A stretch of 64,000 bases of DNA. It comes from Roseburia hominis. GTDB taxonomy: Bacteria; Bacillota; Clostridia; Lachnospirales; Lachnospiraceae. The notes beneath the pieces were generated by a model. It made no database searches. It saw nothing but the letters and a program-made list of their open reading frames with translations, and had not been told where the DNA came from. The first letter of the stretch is position 1. Every line of letters starts with the position of its first letter. The DNA lies in contig CP159990.1 in the NCBI GenBank assembly GCA_040702975.1, positions 2,728,001 through 2,792,000 of the forward strand. The letters are read 5' to 3'. Positions 44,722 to 54,282 of this stretch are shown here, piece by piece. Both the position numbers and the translations under genes were made by a program.

Positions 44722-46290
44722 TTATTTATATTTTTCAATCATACAGGTATGTTTCTTACTTTTCACATCATAATTAATTCCAACAAGAAGTATGTCACTC
44801 CCAAATCCTTCCAACACCTGCGGATAATTCTTTTTCTTTATCTGGGAAATCGCTCCCTCTTCTGTCCTATTCCATTTTAACTCAATTAACAAAATCGGCA
44901 ATTCGGATCCCCGCTTTGGCAGAAATACTACATCCGCATATCCCTTTCCAGTCGGCAACTCTTCTATTCGCAAATACTCGTCAACACAACTAATATATGC
45001 AAATCTGATCACACTTCTAAGGGCCTGCTCATCATTATAAAATAATGGTGATGTCCCTGCACTATGCGCTTCTTCAATCGCTCTTGCAACTGCCTCACTA
45101 TCCATATCCAAAGTTTTTCTAAGTAACTCTTCTGAGTTTTTAATTAAGGTTGCTGCTTCAATATGTTTCCCCATAGTCACAGCTCGTATAAATTCCTGCC
45201 TGATTTCCTCATTCGGGATAAACACTGTTTTCTCATCTGCATCATATACAAGATATCCCAGGTGAGCTAAGAGAGTCAGAACATCATCTTTCCGCTTGAT
45301 ATTTGTCATATCATTTTGAAATGTGCCAATATCAACAGGATAGTGTGCACCGCCTAACATTTGAACAATAGCCTCTTTTAACCCTTCCTCGTTCATATCT
45401 ATATAAATCTTTAAGGATTCATAAGTCTCTGTTTGAGTCCAATAACTTCCTAACCGATTACGCCTGATTGCATCAAGAACCGATTTCGGACTGTAAATAT
45501 GAACACGGTTTCCCAGAATATATCCATCATACCAGCTTTGAATTTCAGAAAAATCCAACTTTGATTTCTCGCATAAAGAACGTACTTCACTCTCAGTAAA
45601 ACCTACATACTCCTCCAATGGTTCCGGCTGGAGCATCGTATACTCTTCAAAATCTGTAAGTGCCGACTGTGTACCATATTTTTTAATCGGCAATATCCCC
45701 GTCATATAAGCAGCTTCAATCATCCTGTCAGTCAGACTACTTTTAAATAAACCGCGCAGTAACTGTATATATTCCTTCTGCAGCTCTGTGTCCTCGGGAG
45801 CCTCGCGAAAAAGTGCATCCCATTCATCTATAATAATGATAAATTTACTTCCTGTCTCTATTGCAACATTTGCTAACATCTTCGGAAACGTTGCTTCTTT
45901 ATTCACATTCGGATAAGTGTCATATAACTCCTTAAGCACTTCTTTCTGTATGGCCTTTACTACATTTTTCACATCTGCCGCATTGGAAGTAAACCATGTA
46001 ATATCGAGATAAATTACATCATATTTATTCAAATGCTCCTCAAAAGACTTTTCTTCTGAAATTTTCAAACCTTCAAATAATTCTCTGGAATCACAGCTTT
46101 TATCATAATACGCACATAACATTTTAGCTGCAAACGATTTTCCAAAACGCCTGGGCCGGCTTACACAAGTGAGTTTCTGCATCGTGCCTAATGTTTCGTT
46201 GATGTATGAAATCATCTTGGTCTTATCTATATATTGTCCTCTTTTGATTGCACGAAACCCCTCATTTCCAGTATTCAAATAATTTCCCAC
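44722..46290 (-). CDS. AAA-ATPase-like / PD-(D/E)XK nuclease family protein
   Basis: 522 residues of the AAA-ATPase_like plus PDDEXK_9 architecture common in multiple copies in Clostridia and Bacteroidetes. N-terminal ATPase: P loop SRPRRFGKSFAAKML (about 44-58), Walker B IIIIDEWDALF (about 151-161). C-terminal nuclease-like fold: GYADVVFLP then LLIELKW, the D and E-x-K of PD-(D/E)XK. Function is not established; roles in mobile-element biology or defence have been suggested for relatives. Flanks are ordinary, with no terminal repeats seen, and codon use looks more A/T-rich than neighbours. Confidence 0.85.
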   Translation of the reverse strand: MGNYLNTGNEGFRAIKRGQYIDKTKMISYINETLGTMQKLTCVSRPRRFGKSFAAKMLCAYYDKSCDSRELFEGLKISEEKSFEEHLNKYDVIYLDITWFTSNAADVKNVVKAIQKEVLKELYDTYPNVNKEATFPKMLANVAIETGSKFIIIIDEWDALFREAPEDTELQKEYIQLLRGLFKSSLTDRMIEAAYMTGILPIKKYGTQSALTDFEEYTMLQPEPLEEYVGFTESEVRSLCEKSKLDFSEIQSWYDGYILGNRVHIYSPKSVLDAIRRNRLGSYWTQTETYESLKIYIDMNEEGLKEAIVQMLGGAHYPVDIGTFQNDMTNIKRKDDVLTLLAHLGYLVYDADEKTVFIPNEEIRQEFIRAVTMGKHIEAATLIKNSEELLRKTLDMDSEAVARAIEEAHSAGTSPLFYNDEQALRSVIRFAYISCVDEYLRIEELPTGKGYADVVFLPKRGSELPILLIELKWNRTEEGAISQIKKKNYPQVLEGFGSDILLVGINYDVKSKKHTCMIEKYK

Positions 46291-46435
46291 AACCTAGCAC
46301 CTCATTTCTATACACAACGATATCCCGCATATTCCTGACCTAATCCTATTCAATAACTTTTCACATAATCCTTACTACTATTTTTACAGTATTCACTCTA
46401 ATCCCTACATATTTATCCTAACATACAGATCTCCT

Positions 46436-46969
46436 TTATTCAAGATATGCCTTATTTTCTTCGTAAAGTAGAGTGTACTTCTCCTCAAATGCTTTCTTAT
46501 ACTGAGCGACCTTCAGCGCTTCCGCCCACTCATCACACCAGGTCTCGTATTCGGTGCCATATACCCGAATGCGCTCCATAATATACTCCTCCGGGTCATG
46601 GACCAAATCGCCCAATCGCCCATAAGCCTCCTCATTCAACTTTCTCAGGCTCTCCTTTCGCGGTTCCGCAATTTCCTTCCCCGCCGCAGCAGACTCCTTC
46701 AATTCTTCATTACAATCTCTTAGCACAAGCACCTGCTCCTGGTACCGTTCCAGATACTCCTCTAAAATCTTGAGTTCCACCTTGCCGTCACTGCCTCTTG
46801 CCACCTGCCCGAGCCGAATCGGTTCCTCAAGCTCCACTCTGGAGAGTTCTTTACGAATACGCGTATCATCATTAATCGACACACCTGAGCTGTATCCCAG
46901 CGCAAATCCCAGGACAGTCGGAACTAAAACACCTGCCACTGCCAGTATCGTACGTCCTTTCTTTTTCAT
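46436..46969 (-). CDS. Hypothetical protein, membrane anchor plus helical domain
   Basis: 177 residues, not recognised. An N-terminal hydrophobic segment (ILAVAGVLVPTVLGFALGYSSG, residues 8-29, quoted only as a range) follows a basic KKKGR start, so it is a likely signal anchor. The rest is charged and helical, with heptad-like stretches (VELKILEEYLERYQEQVLVL) and a Trp/Tyr-rich end. It follows the J-like protein by 61 nt on the same strand and may belong to that chaperone group. Confidence 0.7.
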   Translation of the reverse strand: MKKKGRTILAVAGVLVPTVLGFALGYSSGVSINDDTRIRKELSRVELEEPIRLGQVARGSDGKVELKILEEYLERYQEQVLVLRDCNEELKESAAAGKEIAEPRKESLRKLNEEAYGRLGDLVHDPEEYIMERIRVYGTEYETWCDEWAEALKVAQYKKAFEEKYTLLYEENKAYLE

Positions 46970-47030
46970 TCCTCCACCTTCCTTTGAACGCTCTCTACCG
47001 TTCCACCTTGTCGGAAATCTTCCTCACATA

Positions 47031-48080
47031 CTAACCAAAAATCAATCCTACGATCAGACCAAAAATTGTTCCGCCGATTGCTCCGGCTACACATACTGCT
47101 ATATACAATACCATTTTCAGCCAACCTGGAAATTTCTTTTTAATTACAGACCCATATTCCTTCCTATTCTCGCGCTCCGTCTCAGTTTTTCTTGCCGAAT
47201 AGCCCCGTTGTTCAGGCGTATCCTCCACACATTCTTCTTCATCTTCCTGCTGCCTGTTTTCCCCCTGCACCGGCGTGGACTCCTGCTGCCACCCTATTGC
47301 CCGTTCCATGCTCTGCACCTGTTCAATATAGACATGATAGGGGAAACGCGGAATTCCATATTGCTCACTGTTAAAGCGATATCCGTCAATCGATGCAAAA
47401 TACTGCCAGATCTGCATTGTGAAAATGTGATGGCTGCCCAGAAAATGGTACCACGCCTCCACAAATTCCCGCGACGCAAATACCTCCGGCATTCGCGGAT
47501 TATCGAAAGGCTCATCAAAATAATCCCGCCACTTATATAGCTTAGAACGCCACTCCTCATTCATATACAGAATGTGGAACTCCTCCATAAGCCGGCGCAC
47601 CAGACAATTGATCCCCGCATTCTGCCCTCCGGCGTTCGCGAGACGTTCAAACTGCTCCTGCCACGGCCCGGCTTCCCCCGTCTCACTGGCGCTTGGAGCT
47701 TCCTCTGACGAAGTCCAATCCACTTTACCGGCGCTTGAGAACTCCACTTCCGAATTGTTCTCGCTTTCCCAACCATTCGAACCCTGTTCCGTAAAAGTTC
47801 TGCCTGCCTCCTCCACGTTCGAAGCCTCTTCCTTCGAAAAAGCCTCCTCTACTTCCTCTCTATCCCTGCCGTTCTCATTTTCCCTCGCCGCAGCTTCCAC
47901 TTCCGCCTTCGCCTTTTCCCATTTTGCCCGCGCAATCGCTTCCTCATACGCAGCGTGAAGCACCTGGAACTCCTCTGGGTGGTCCTCCGGGTGATATTCC
48001 CTGGACTTTGCCGCATATGCCTTCTTTATTCTTTTAATCTCATAAGTCTCCTCAATTCCAAGGACTTCATAGCAATTCAT
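47031..48080 (-). CDS. Membrane-anchored J-domain-like protein (DjlC-like partner)
   Basis: 349 residues from the ATG at 48080, with GGGAGG 5 nt upstream. Residues 1-45 resemble a J domain (CYEVLGIEETYEIKRIKKAY), but the invariant HPD is HPE (H30-P31-E32, in REYHPEDHPE). A long acidic linker (about 50-150) precedes a Trp-rich central domain (about 150-270), and the protein ends with a hydrophobic membrane segment (VLYIAVCVAGAIGGTIFG). It starts 23 nt after an HscC-like Hsp70 gene; E. coli hscC is likewise next to a membrane J protein, DjlC. Confidence 0.82.
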   Translation of the reverse strand: MNCYEVLGIEETYEIKRIKKAYAAKSREYHPEDHPEEFQVLHAAYEEAIARAKWEKAKAEVEAAARENENGRDREEVEEAFSKEEASNVEEAGRTFTEQGSNGWESENNSEVEFSSAGKVDWTSSEEAPSASETGEAGPWQEQFERLANAGGQNAGINCLVRRLMEEFHILYMNEEWRSKLYKWRDYFDEPFDNPRMPEVFASREFVEAWYHFLGSHHIFTMQIWQYFASIDGYRFNSEQYGIPRFPYHVYIEQVQSMERAIGWQQESTPVQGENRQQEDEEECVEDTPEQRGYSARKTETERENRKEYGSVIKKKFPGWLKMVLYIAVCVAGAIGGTIFGLIVGLIFG

Positions 48081-48103
48081 ACCTGCCTCCCGCCGGCCTC
48101 TTT

Positions 48104-49855
48104 TTACTGTTTCCGTCTCCACTCATCATAAAGATACTTTTCCACACGCACTCCTACCGAATTCTTCGGTGAATTCTCAATGATATCCAAAAGTTCCTCC
48201 GTCCTGGTATACGATTTTTCAATCGTTTTTGCGTCCTGAGTCGCAAGCGCCGCAGTGAACTCCTCCAGGAATCTTCCTACATATTTGCGGATATCTCCCG
48301 TATTTTCCTCGAATAACCGGTCTCCTTTCGCCAGCAAAAGCCGGTTCTTCTCCTGATCTCTGGGGTGAATCTTAAGTTTCTGAAGTTCTTCCCTTCTCTT
48401 TTCAATCTCTTCCTTGGAAAGCTGGATCTCTTTATTAACAATCACCTTGCTGAAGGTCTCCTGCGTGCTGACTACTGTCACGTCGATCTCCAGAATTCCG
48501 TTAATGTCATACGTATATCTGACATCAATGGCCTCCCTGTCTTTATCCGTTTTTCCCGCAGGGACCGGAACCTCCAGCTTCCCAAGGCATAGATTCTGCC
48601 TGGCAATCCGGTGCTCTCCCTGCAAAATAGTGACGGTGCACTGCGTCTGAAATGGATTCGCCGTATAGTACCGGGATACCCGGCTGATCGGGAGCACGGA
48701 ATTCCGTTCAATGATCGGCGCCATAATCTCCGGCGCATTCCGGTCCTCCTGCACCACCTCCGTCCCCAGCGTAAAGGGACAGATATCCGTCAGCATCATA
48801 TCCTTGACCGCTTCCATACGCTCCTTGATCCCCGCGTACATTCCCACACCGACCGCCACAGCCACGTCCGGATCGATACTGCAAAGCGGCTTCTTCCCGC
48901 TCAGAAACTGCAGATAATTCTGAATCAGCGGCATCTTGCTTGAACCGCCCACCAGAATCACCTCATCGATATCCTCCCAGCCATATCCACTGTCATGCAG
49001 TGCCGTCTGAAGCGGCAGACCGATACTCTCAAGAACCCGCGAAGACACCTCCAGAAGCCCCTTGGTATCCAGTTCCATACGATACAGCCTTCCGCCTGCA
49101 TTTACCTCCATCTCGGCTTTATCCTGCCCGGTAAGCTGCTGTTTCAGCCGTTCTGCCGCCTTCAGGATAGCGGCCCACTCTTCCTTCGTCACCCGGCCCA
49201 TATCCAGATAATTGACCGCCAGGAATTTCTCCGCAATAAGCCGGTTCAGATCGTCCCCGCCCAGGTGATTATCACCCGCCACCGCCGTAATCTCGATCAC
49301 GCTCTCAAATGCGTCCACAATCGAAATATCCAGCGTGCCGCCGCCGAAATCAAATACCAGATAGGTCTGATCCTCCTCCGTTTTTCCGAATCGGTATGCC
49401 AATGCCGCCGCGGACGGTTCATTTACGATTCTCTCCACCTTAAGTCCCGCCAGCTCCCCGGCAATCTTTGTGGCATTCCTCTGTAGATCATTAAAATAAG
49501 CCGGCACGCTGATCACTGCCTCTTCCACCGCTTCTCCAAGGAAACGCTCCGCATCGGCCTTGAGCTGCTTTAGCACAAAAGCTGACAGATCAGAAGGGGA
49601 AAATGCCTTCCCTCCCAGCACAAAGCTATGGTCCGTCCCCATAAAACGCTTGAAGCTGGCCGCCGTATACTCTGGGTGGGAGATCAGCCGTTCTTTTGCC
49701 GTCCGTCCCACCAGGATTTCACCGTTATCATCTACTCCCACAACCGAGGGAGTCAGATACTCCCCCAGGTTATTGGGAATCAAAGTACATTTATCCTCCT
49801 GCCATACACTGACAAGACTGTTCGTAGTCCCTAAATCAATTCCAACAATCGCCAT
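48104..49855 (-). CDS. hscC: HscC-like Hsp70 family chaperone
   Basis: 583 residues with a complete Hsp70 ATPase: GIDLGTTNSLVSVW (5-18), VISVPAYFNDLQRNAT (about 114-129), DFGGGTLDIS and VILVGGSSKMPL. Overall sequence follows E. coli HscC (PNNLGEYLTPSVV, LTDICPFTLG, PIIERNSVLPISRV) more than DnaK, and it lacks the long DnaK lid. Likely a specialised chaperone with the J-like protein encoded next. Starts 8 nt after parC, so probably co-transcribed with the topoisomerase genes. Confidence 0.87.
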   Translation of the reverse strand: MAIVGIDLGTTNSLVSVWQEDKCTLIPNNLGEYLTPSVVGVDDNGEILVGRTAKERLISHPEYTAASFKRFMGTDHSFVLGGKAFSPSDLSAFVLKQLKADAERFLGEAVEEAVISVPAYFNDLQRNATKIAGELAGLKVERIVNEPSAAALAYRFGKTEEDQTYLVFDFGGGTLDISIVDAFESVIEITAVAGDNHLGGDDLNRLIAEKFLAVNYLDMGRVTKEEWAAILKAAERLKQQLTGQDKAEMEVNAGGRLYRMELDTKGLLEVSSRVLESIGLPLQTALHDSGYGWEDIDEVILVGGSSKMPLIQNYLQFLSGKKPLCSIDPDVAVAVGVGMYAGIKERMEAVKDMMLTDICPFTLGTEVVQEDRNAPEIMAPIIERNSVLPISRVSRYYTANPFQTQCTVTILQGEHRIARQNLCLGKLEVPVPAGKTDKDREAIDVRYTYDINGILEIDVTVVSTQETFSKVIVNKEIQLSKEEIEKRREELQKLKIHPRDQEKNRLLLAKGDRLFEENTGDIRKYVGRFLEEFTAALATQDAKTIEKSYTRTEELLDIIENSPKNSVGVRVEKYLYDEWRRKQ

Positions 49856-49863
49856 CGTCCCAT

Positions 49864-52104
49864 CTACTTTCTCATCTTTGAACCCGCGCCGTCCCGTTTT
49901 GCCTGTTTCAGACGGTTCAAGGTAATTTCCTTCTCATGGAACAGAACCTTACATTCCGTTCCTTCCTCAAATAAAAATGCCGTTTCCACAGCGTCCTTCT
50001 TCTGCAATTTCATTCCCCGCACGCCCACAGCGCCCTTCTTCTTCTCGGACACCTCTTCTGCCGAAAACCGCAGTAGATACTCATTCTCCGTGGCAAGGAC
50101 CACCTGCTGGTTGTCCGTAATAATCTGGATACTGACCACCGCGTCCTCCGGTTGCAGCTTCGTCGCCGCTATAGTCCGTTTGCTCACCTGAAACTCGCTG
50201 CCTTCCACCTTCTTGATCATACCCTGCCTGGTGACGAACAAAAATTTTGCAAAATACAGCTGGCGCTCATCACAGATGAAAATGATCTCCTCCTTCGTGC
50301 TGTCATAATTGCTCACATTATCGATCGGCTGCCCCTTATCCCTGAATTTTCCATAGGGCAGATCCTGCACCTTCACCTGGTGCATCTTGCCGTCTGCCGT
50401 AAAAAGCAGAAGCTTTCCGGTATTCATGCAGGGCACCAGATATTTATTCTCCTTATCTGCGGCCTCCTTGTTCCGGTCATACACGGACAGATCCACCGTC
50501 TTCGCGTACCCGAACCGGTCCATCAGAAGCATGACCTCCTGCTCCTCGACCTTCTTCTCCTCGAATACCGCTTCCTCGGCATTTTCAATCTTCGTTTTCC
50601 GCTTTGCAGTATACTCCTTTTTAAACGCCTCCAGATCGGAGATGATCACCTCCGCCATGGAATCATAATTATTTAAAATGTCCTCGTATCTGGCAATATT
50701 TGCCAGGGTCGTCTCATGCTCCCGCATCAGAGCCTCGATCTCCAGGCCGATCAGCTTATAGAGCCGCATTTCCAGAATCGCAGTCGCCTGACGCTCTGTA
50801 AAACGAAGCATCGAAGCCATTTTCTGGGAAATCCTGGACTTGAACTTAATTCCGACCGTCTCCCCCCTGGTCAGACACGCTTTTGCGTCCTTCACCGAGG
50901 TACTTCCCCGCAGAATCTCAATGATCAGATCAATCACGTCACAGGCTTTTATGAGCCCCTCCTGGATCTCTTTTTTCTCCTCCTCTTTTCGAAGCAGCGT
51001 CTGGTACTTCCGCGTGGCAAGCTCGAACTGAAAATCCACATGGTGCTCAATGATCTTTTTCAGTCCCAGGACCTCCGGACGGCCGTCCGCCACCGCCAGC
51101 ATATTGACCCCGAAGGTATCCTCCAGACGGGTCTTCTTGTACAGCATATTGATCAGATTGTCCACGTCCGTGTCACGCTTTACCTCGATCACGATGCGGA
51201 TTCCCTCCTTCGAGGACTGGTTGGAGATGTCCACGATATCCGAGGTCTTCTTACTTTCCACCAGGGCGCACACATCATTCAGGAATTTCCCGATTCCCGC
51301 TCCGATCATGGTGTACGGAATCTCGGAAATGACGATCTTCTTTTTCCCGCCTTTTGCTTCCTCCACATCTACCTTTCCACGGATCTTGATCTTTCCGGTT
51401 CCGGTCTCATAGATCTCCGGCAGGTCGTCTTTGTTGACCACGATCCCTCCCGTGGGGAAATCCGGTCCTTTGATATATTTCATAAGCTGGCGGGTGGTGA
51501 TCTCGCCATTCTTCATATACGCCTTCACCGCGTCAATGATCTCCCCCAGATTGTGGGTCGGAATACTGGTCGCCATACCGACCGCGATTCCCTCCGCTCC
51601 ATTGAGCAGAAGATTCGGCACCCGCACCGGCAGCACGGCCGGCTCTTTTTCCGTCTCGTCAAAATTGGGGACAAAATCAATGATATCTTTATCCAGATCC
51701 GCAAGAAACGCTTCCTGCGTGATCTTCGCAAGCCTGGCCTCCGTATAACGCATGGCGGCGGCTCCGTCCCCTTCAATGGAGCCAAAATTCCCATGCCCGT
51801 CCACCAGAACCATGCCTTTTTTGAACTCCTGGGCCATCACCACCAGCGCCTCATAGATCGAACTGTCCCCGTGAGGGTGATATTTACCCATGGTATCTCC
51901 CACAATACGGGCACATTTCCTGTACGGCCTGTCGTAGCGGATCCCCAGCTCATACATATCGTAAAGTGTTCTTCTTTGCACCGGCTTTAAGCCGTCCCTG
52001 ACATCGGGCAGGGCACGGGCAATGATCACACTCATTGCATAATCAATATAAGATTTTTTCATAAGCTCCGAATATTCTGTCCGGATAATCTGACTCTCTT
52101 CCAT
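49864..52104 (-). CDS. parC: DNA topoisomerase IV subunit A (ParC/GyrA family)
   Basis: Breakage-reunion subunit of a type IIA topoisomerase. 746 residues. Active-site Tyr in AAAMRYTEARLA (about 119); the quinolone-determining region reads YHPHGDSSIYEALV, with the usual Ser and an acidic Glu, so no classical resistance change. C-terminal beta-pinwheel blades follow (KYLVPCMNTGKLLLFTA). It is 15 nt after parE. I call it topoisomerase IV because it is not in the dnaA-dnaN-recF-gyrB context, but a second gyrase-like pair is possible. Confidence 0.88.
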   Translation of the reverse strand: MEESQIIRTEYSELMKKSYIDYAMSVIIARALPDVRDGLKPVQRRTLYDMYELGIRYDRPYRKCARIVGDTMGKYHPHGDSSIYEALVVMAQEFKKGMVLVDGHGNFGSIEGDGAAAMRYTEARLAKITQEAFLADLDKDIIDFVPNFDETEKEPAVLPVRVPNLLLNGAEGIAVGMATSIPTHNLGEIIDAVKAYMKNGEITTRQLMKYIKGPDFPTGGIVVNKDDLPEIYETGTGKIKIRGKVDVEEAKGGKKKIVISEIPYTMIGAGIGKFLNDVCALVESKKTSDIVDISNQSSKEGIRIVIEVKRDTDVDNLINMLYKKTRLEDTFGVNMLAVADGRPEVLGLKKIIEHHVDFQFELATRKYQTLLRKEEEKKEIQEGLIKACDVIDLIIEILRGSTSVKDAKACLTRGETVGIKFKSRISQKMASMLRFTERQATAILEMRLYKLIGLEIEALMREHETTLANIARYEDILNNYDSMAEVIISDLEAFKKEYTAKRKTKIENAEEAVFEEKKVEEQEVMLLMDRFGYAKTVDLSVYDRNKEAADKENKYLVPCMNTGKLLLFTADGKMHQVKVQDLPYGKFRDKGQPIDNVSNYDSTKEEIIFICDERQLYFAKFLFVTRQGMIKKVEGSEFQVSKRTIAATKLQPEDAVVSIQIITDNQQVVLATENEYLLRFSAEEVSEKKKGAVGVRGMKLQKKDAVETAFLFEEGTECKVLFHEKEITLNRLKQAKRDGAGSKMRK

Positions 52105-52119
52105 CTGTCCGTACCTCCC

Positions 52120-54042
52120 TTATATATCCAGTTCCGCTTCCGTGGCATTCTCATAGATAAATGCCCTTCTTGGCGGAACCTCCGTTCCCATCAGCATCTC
52201 GGTCACACTGGACGCCATGCGGGCGTCTTCGATCTCGATCCGTTTGAGCAGCCGCCTCCCCGGATCCAGCGTCGTCTCCCAGAGCTGCTCTGCGTCCATC
52301 TCGCCAAGGCCCTTGTACCTTTGCAGGGTAAACGGCCCGTCGTGCATCTTTCGGTAGTCCTCCAGCGCTTTATCGTCGTAGAGATACTCCTCCTCCCCTT
52401 TTTTCGGCATCGCCTTGTAAAGAGGCGGCATCGCCACATAGACATGTCCTTCATAGATCAACTCCGGCATGAACCGGTAAAACAGCGTCAGAAGCAGCGT
52501 GGAAATATGTGCTCCGTCCACGTCCGCATCTGCCATGATGATGATCTTATCATATCTCAGCTTTGTGATGTCAAAATCATTTCCATATCCTTCGGAAAAT
52601 CCGCAGCCAAATGCATTGATCATCGTCTTGATCTCCGCATTTGCCAGCACCTTATCGATGCTTGCCTTCTCCACATTCAGGATCTTGCCCCGAATAGGAA
52701 GGATTGCCTGATACATGCGGTCTCTGGCCGTCTTCGCGGACCCTCCCGCAGAGTCTCCCTCCACGATAAAAATCTCGCATTTCGACGCGTCTCGGCTCTC
52801 GCAGTTTGCCAGCTTTCCGTTGCTGTCGAAGGAATACTTCTGCTTGCTCAGAAGATTGGTCTTGGCTTTCTCCTCCGTTTTCCGAATCTTCGCCGCCTTT
52901 TCCGCGCAGGAAAGCACCTTTTTTAAGGTCTCCAGATTCCGGTCAAAGAACCGGGGCACCTCCTCATTTGTCACCTTTCCGGTAGCTTTCGCGGCGTCCT
53001 GATTGTCCAGCTTCGTCTTCGTCTGCCCCTCGAACCGCGGGTCCGGGTGCTTGATGGAAACGATCGCCGTCATACCATTACGCACATCGGCTCCGGTAAA
53101 ATTATTATCCTTCTCCTTCAGGATTCCAAGCTCCCTGGCGTACTGATTCATGATCGTGGTAAATGTGGTCTTAAACCCTGTCAGATGCGTGCCGCCCTCC
53201 GCATTGTAAATATTATTACAGAATCCCAGCACGTTCTCATGGAACTCGTTCACATACTGGAACGCCACTTCCACCTCCACGCCCTCGGCTTCCCCTTTGT
53301 AATACACCGGCTCATGGATCACTTCTTTCTTGGAATTCAGATCCTTGATAAACCCGATGATCCCATCCGGCTCATGAAATTCCTGCCGGTCCACAGGGTC
53401 TTTTCGTTTATCCTCGAATATGATCGTGAGCGTCGGGTTCAGATATGCAGTCTCATGAAGACGACTGATGATCTCCTCCTCCTTAAACCTTGTCTTCTCG
53501 AAAATCGTGGGGTCCGGCAGGAAATTCACACAGGTCCCCGTCTTCCTCGTCTTTCCGATCACCGGGAGAAGTCCATTTTCCAGCTCAATCACCGGAACGC
53601 CCCGCTCATACCGGTCATGATGGATCCCGCCATCTTTACTAATCTTTACGTCCATATAAGTAGAAAGCGCATTCACGACAGAAGAACCTACACCGTGAAG
53701 TCCGCCGCTGGTCTTGTAGGCACTGTCATCAAATTTGCCGCCTGCATGAAGCGTCGTATAGACGATTCGCGCCGCCGACACCCCTTTCGCGTGCATGTCC
53801 ACCGGAACGCCCCGCCCGTTGTCCGTGACGGTGGCAGAGCCGTCCTTTTCCAATGTCACCTGAATGAGATCACAGAAACCAGCCAGATGTTCGTCCACAG
53901 CATTATCCACGATCTCATATACCAGATGATTGAGTCCCTTGGTACTCACACTTCCGATATACATACCGGGACGCTTTCTGACCGCCTCCAGTCCTTCCAA
54001 TATGGAAATACTATCCGCATCGTATGTAGATTGTTTTGCCAT
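52120..54042 (-). CDS. parE: DNA topoisomerase IV subunit B (ParE/GyrB family)
   Basis: ATPase subunit of the type IIA enzyme. 640 residues. GHKL ATPase: EIVDNAVDEHLAG (about 43-55) and GGLHGVGSSVVNAL; Toprim domain with VEGDSAGGSAKTARD, then ADADVDGAHI. The C-terminal EVPPRRAFIYENA is typical. It starts a parE-parC-hscC-J-protein run from the promoter at 54112-54141. Confidence 0.9.
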   Translation of the reverse strand: MAKQSTYDADSISILEGLEAVRKRPGMYIGSVSTKGLNHLVYEIVDNAVDEHLAGFCDLIQVTLEKDGSATVTDNGRGVPVDMHAKGVSAARIVYTTLHAGGKFDDSAYKTSGGLHGVGSSVVNALSTYMDVKISKDGGIHHDRYERGVPVIELENGLLPVIGKTRKTGTCVNFLPDPTIFEKTRFKEEEIISRLHETAYLNPTLTIIFEDKRKDPVDRQEFHEPDGIIGFIKDLNSKKEVIHEPVYYKGEAEGVEVEVAFQYVNEFHENVLGFCNNIYNAEGGTHLTGFKTTFTTIMNQYARELGILKEKDNNFTGADVRNGMTAIVSIKHPDPRFEGQTKTKLDNQDAAKATGKVTNEEVPRFFDRNLETLKKVLSCAEKAAKIRKTEEKAKTNLLSKQKYSFDSNGKLANCESRDASKCEIFIVEGDSAGGSAKTARDRMYQAILPIRGKILNVEKASIDKVLANAEIKTMINAFGCGFSEGYGNDFDITKLRYDKIIIMADADVDGAHISTLLLTLFYRFMPELIYEGHVYVAMPPLYKAMPKKGEEEYLYDDKALEDYRKMHDGPFTLQRYKGLGEMDAEQLWETTLDPGRRLLKRIEIEDARMASSVTEMLMGTEVPPRRAFIYENATEAELDI

Positions 54043-54111
54043 CGTTTCCTACCCTTCTCTTTCTATTAAATAAAATGAATTTTCATTTTCATGTAGACTG
54101 AACCATATTGA

Positions 54112-54141
54112 ATTGTATCCCAAATTTTTGCGACTTGTCAA
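54112..54141 (-). promoter_or_regulatory. Sigma-A promoter of parE-parC
   Basis: Minus strand TTGACA (54136-54141), 18-nt spacer, TACAAT (54112-54117), 70 nt before the parE start. Confidence 0.8.
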
Positions 54142-54282
54142 TAGATAGAAGCCATATTTATGAAATACTCCGCCTCCCCACACGATATCTTGTGCATTCA
54201 TATAACATTTTCACTATTGTGATATATTCTGCTGTTCTCAGGGACAAATCTTAATCTACAAGCAGTTTAAATACCATTTTCG

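Noticed and set aside
50716..51990. 424-residue plus-strand open frame inside parC
   Set aside because: Codon-bias shadow of parC; sequence has no protein-family features.
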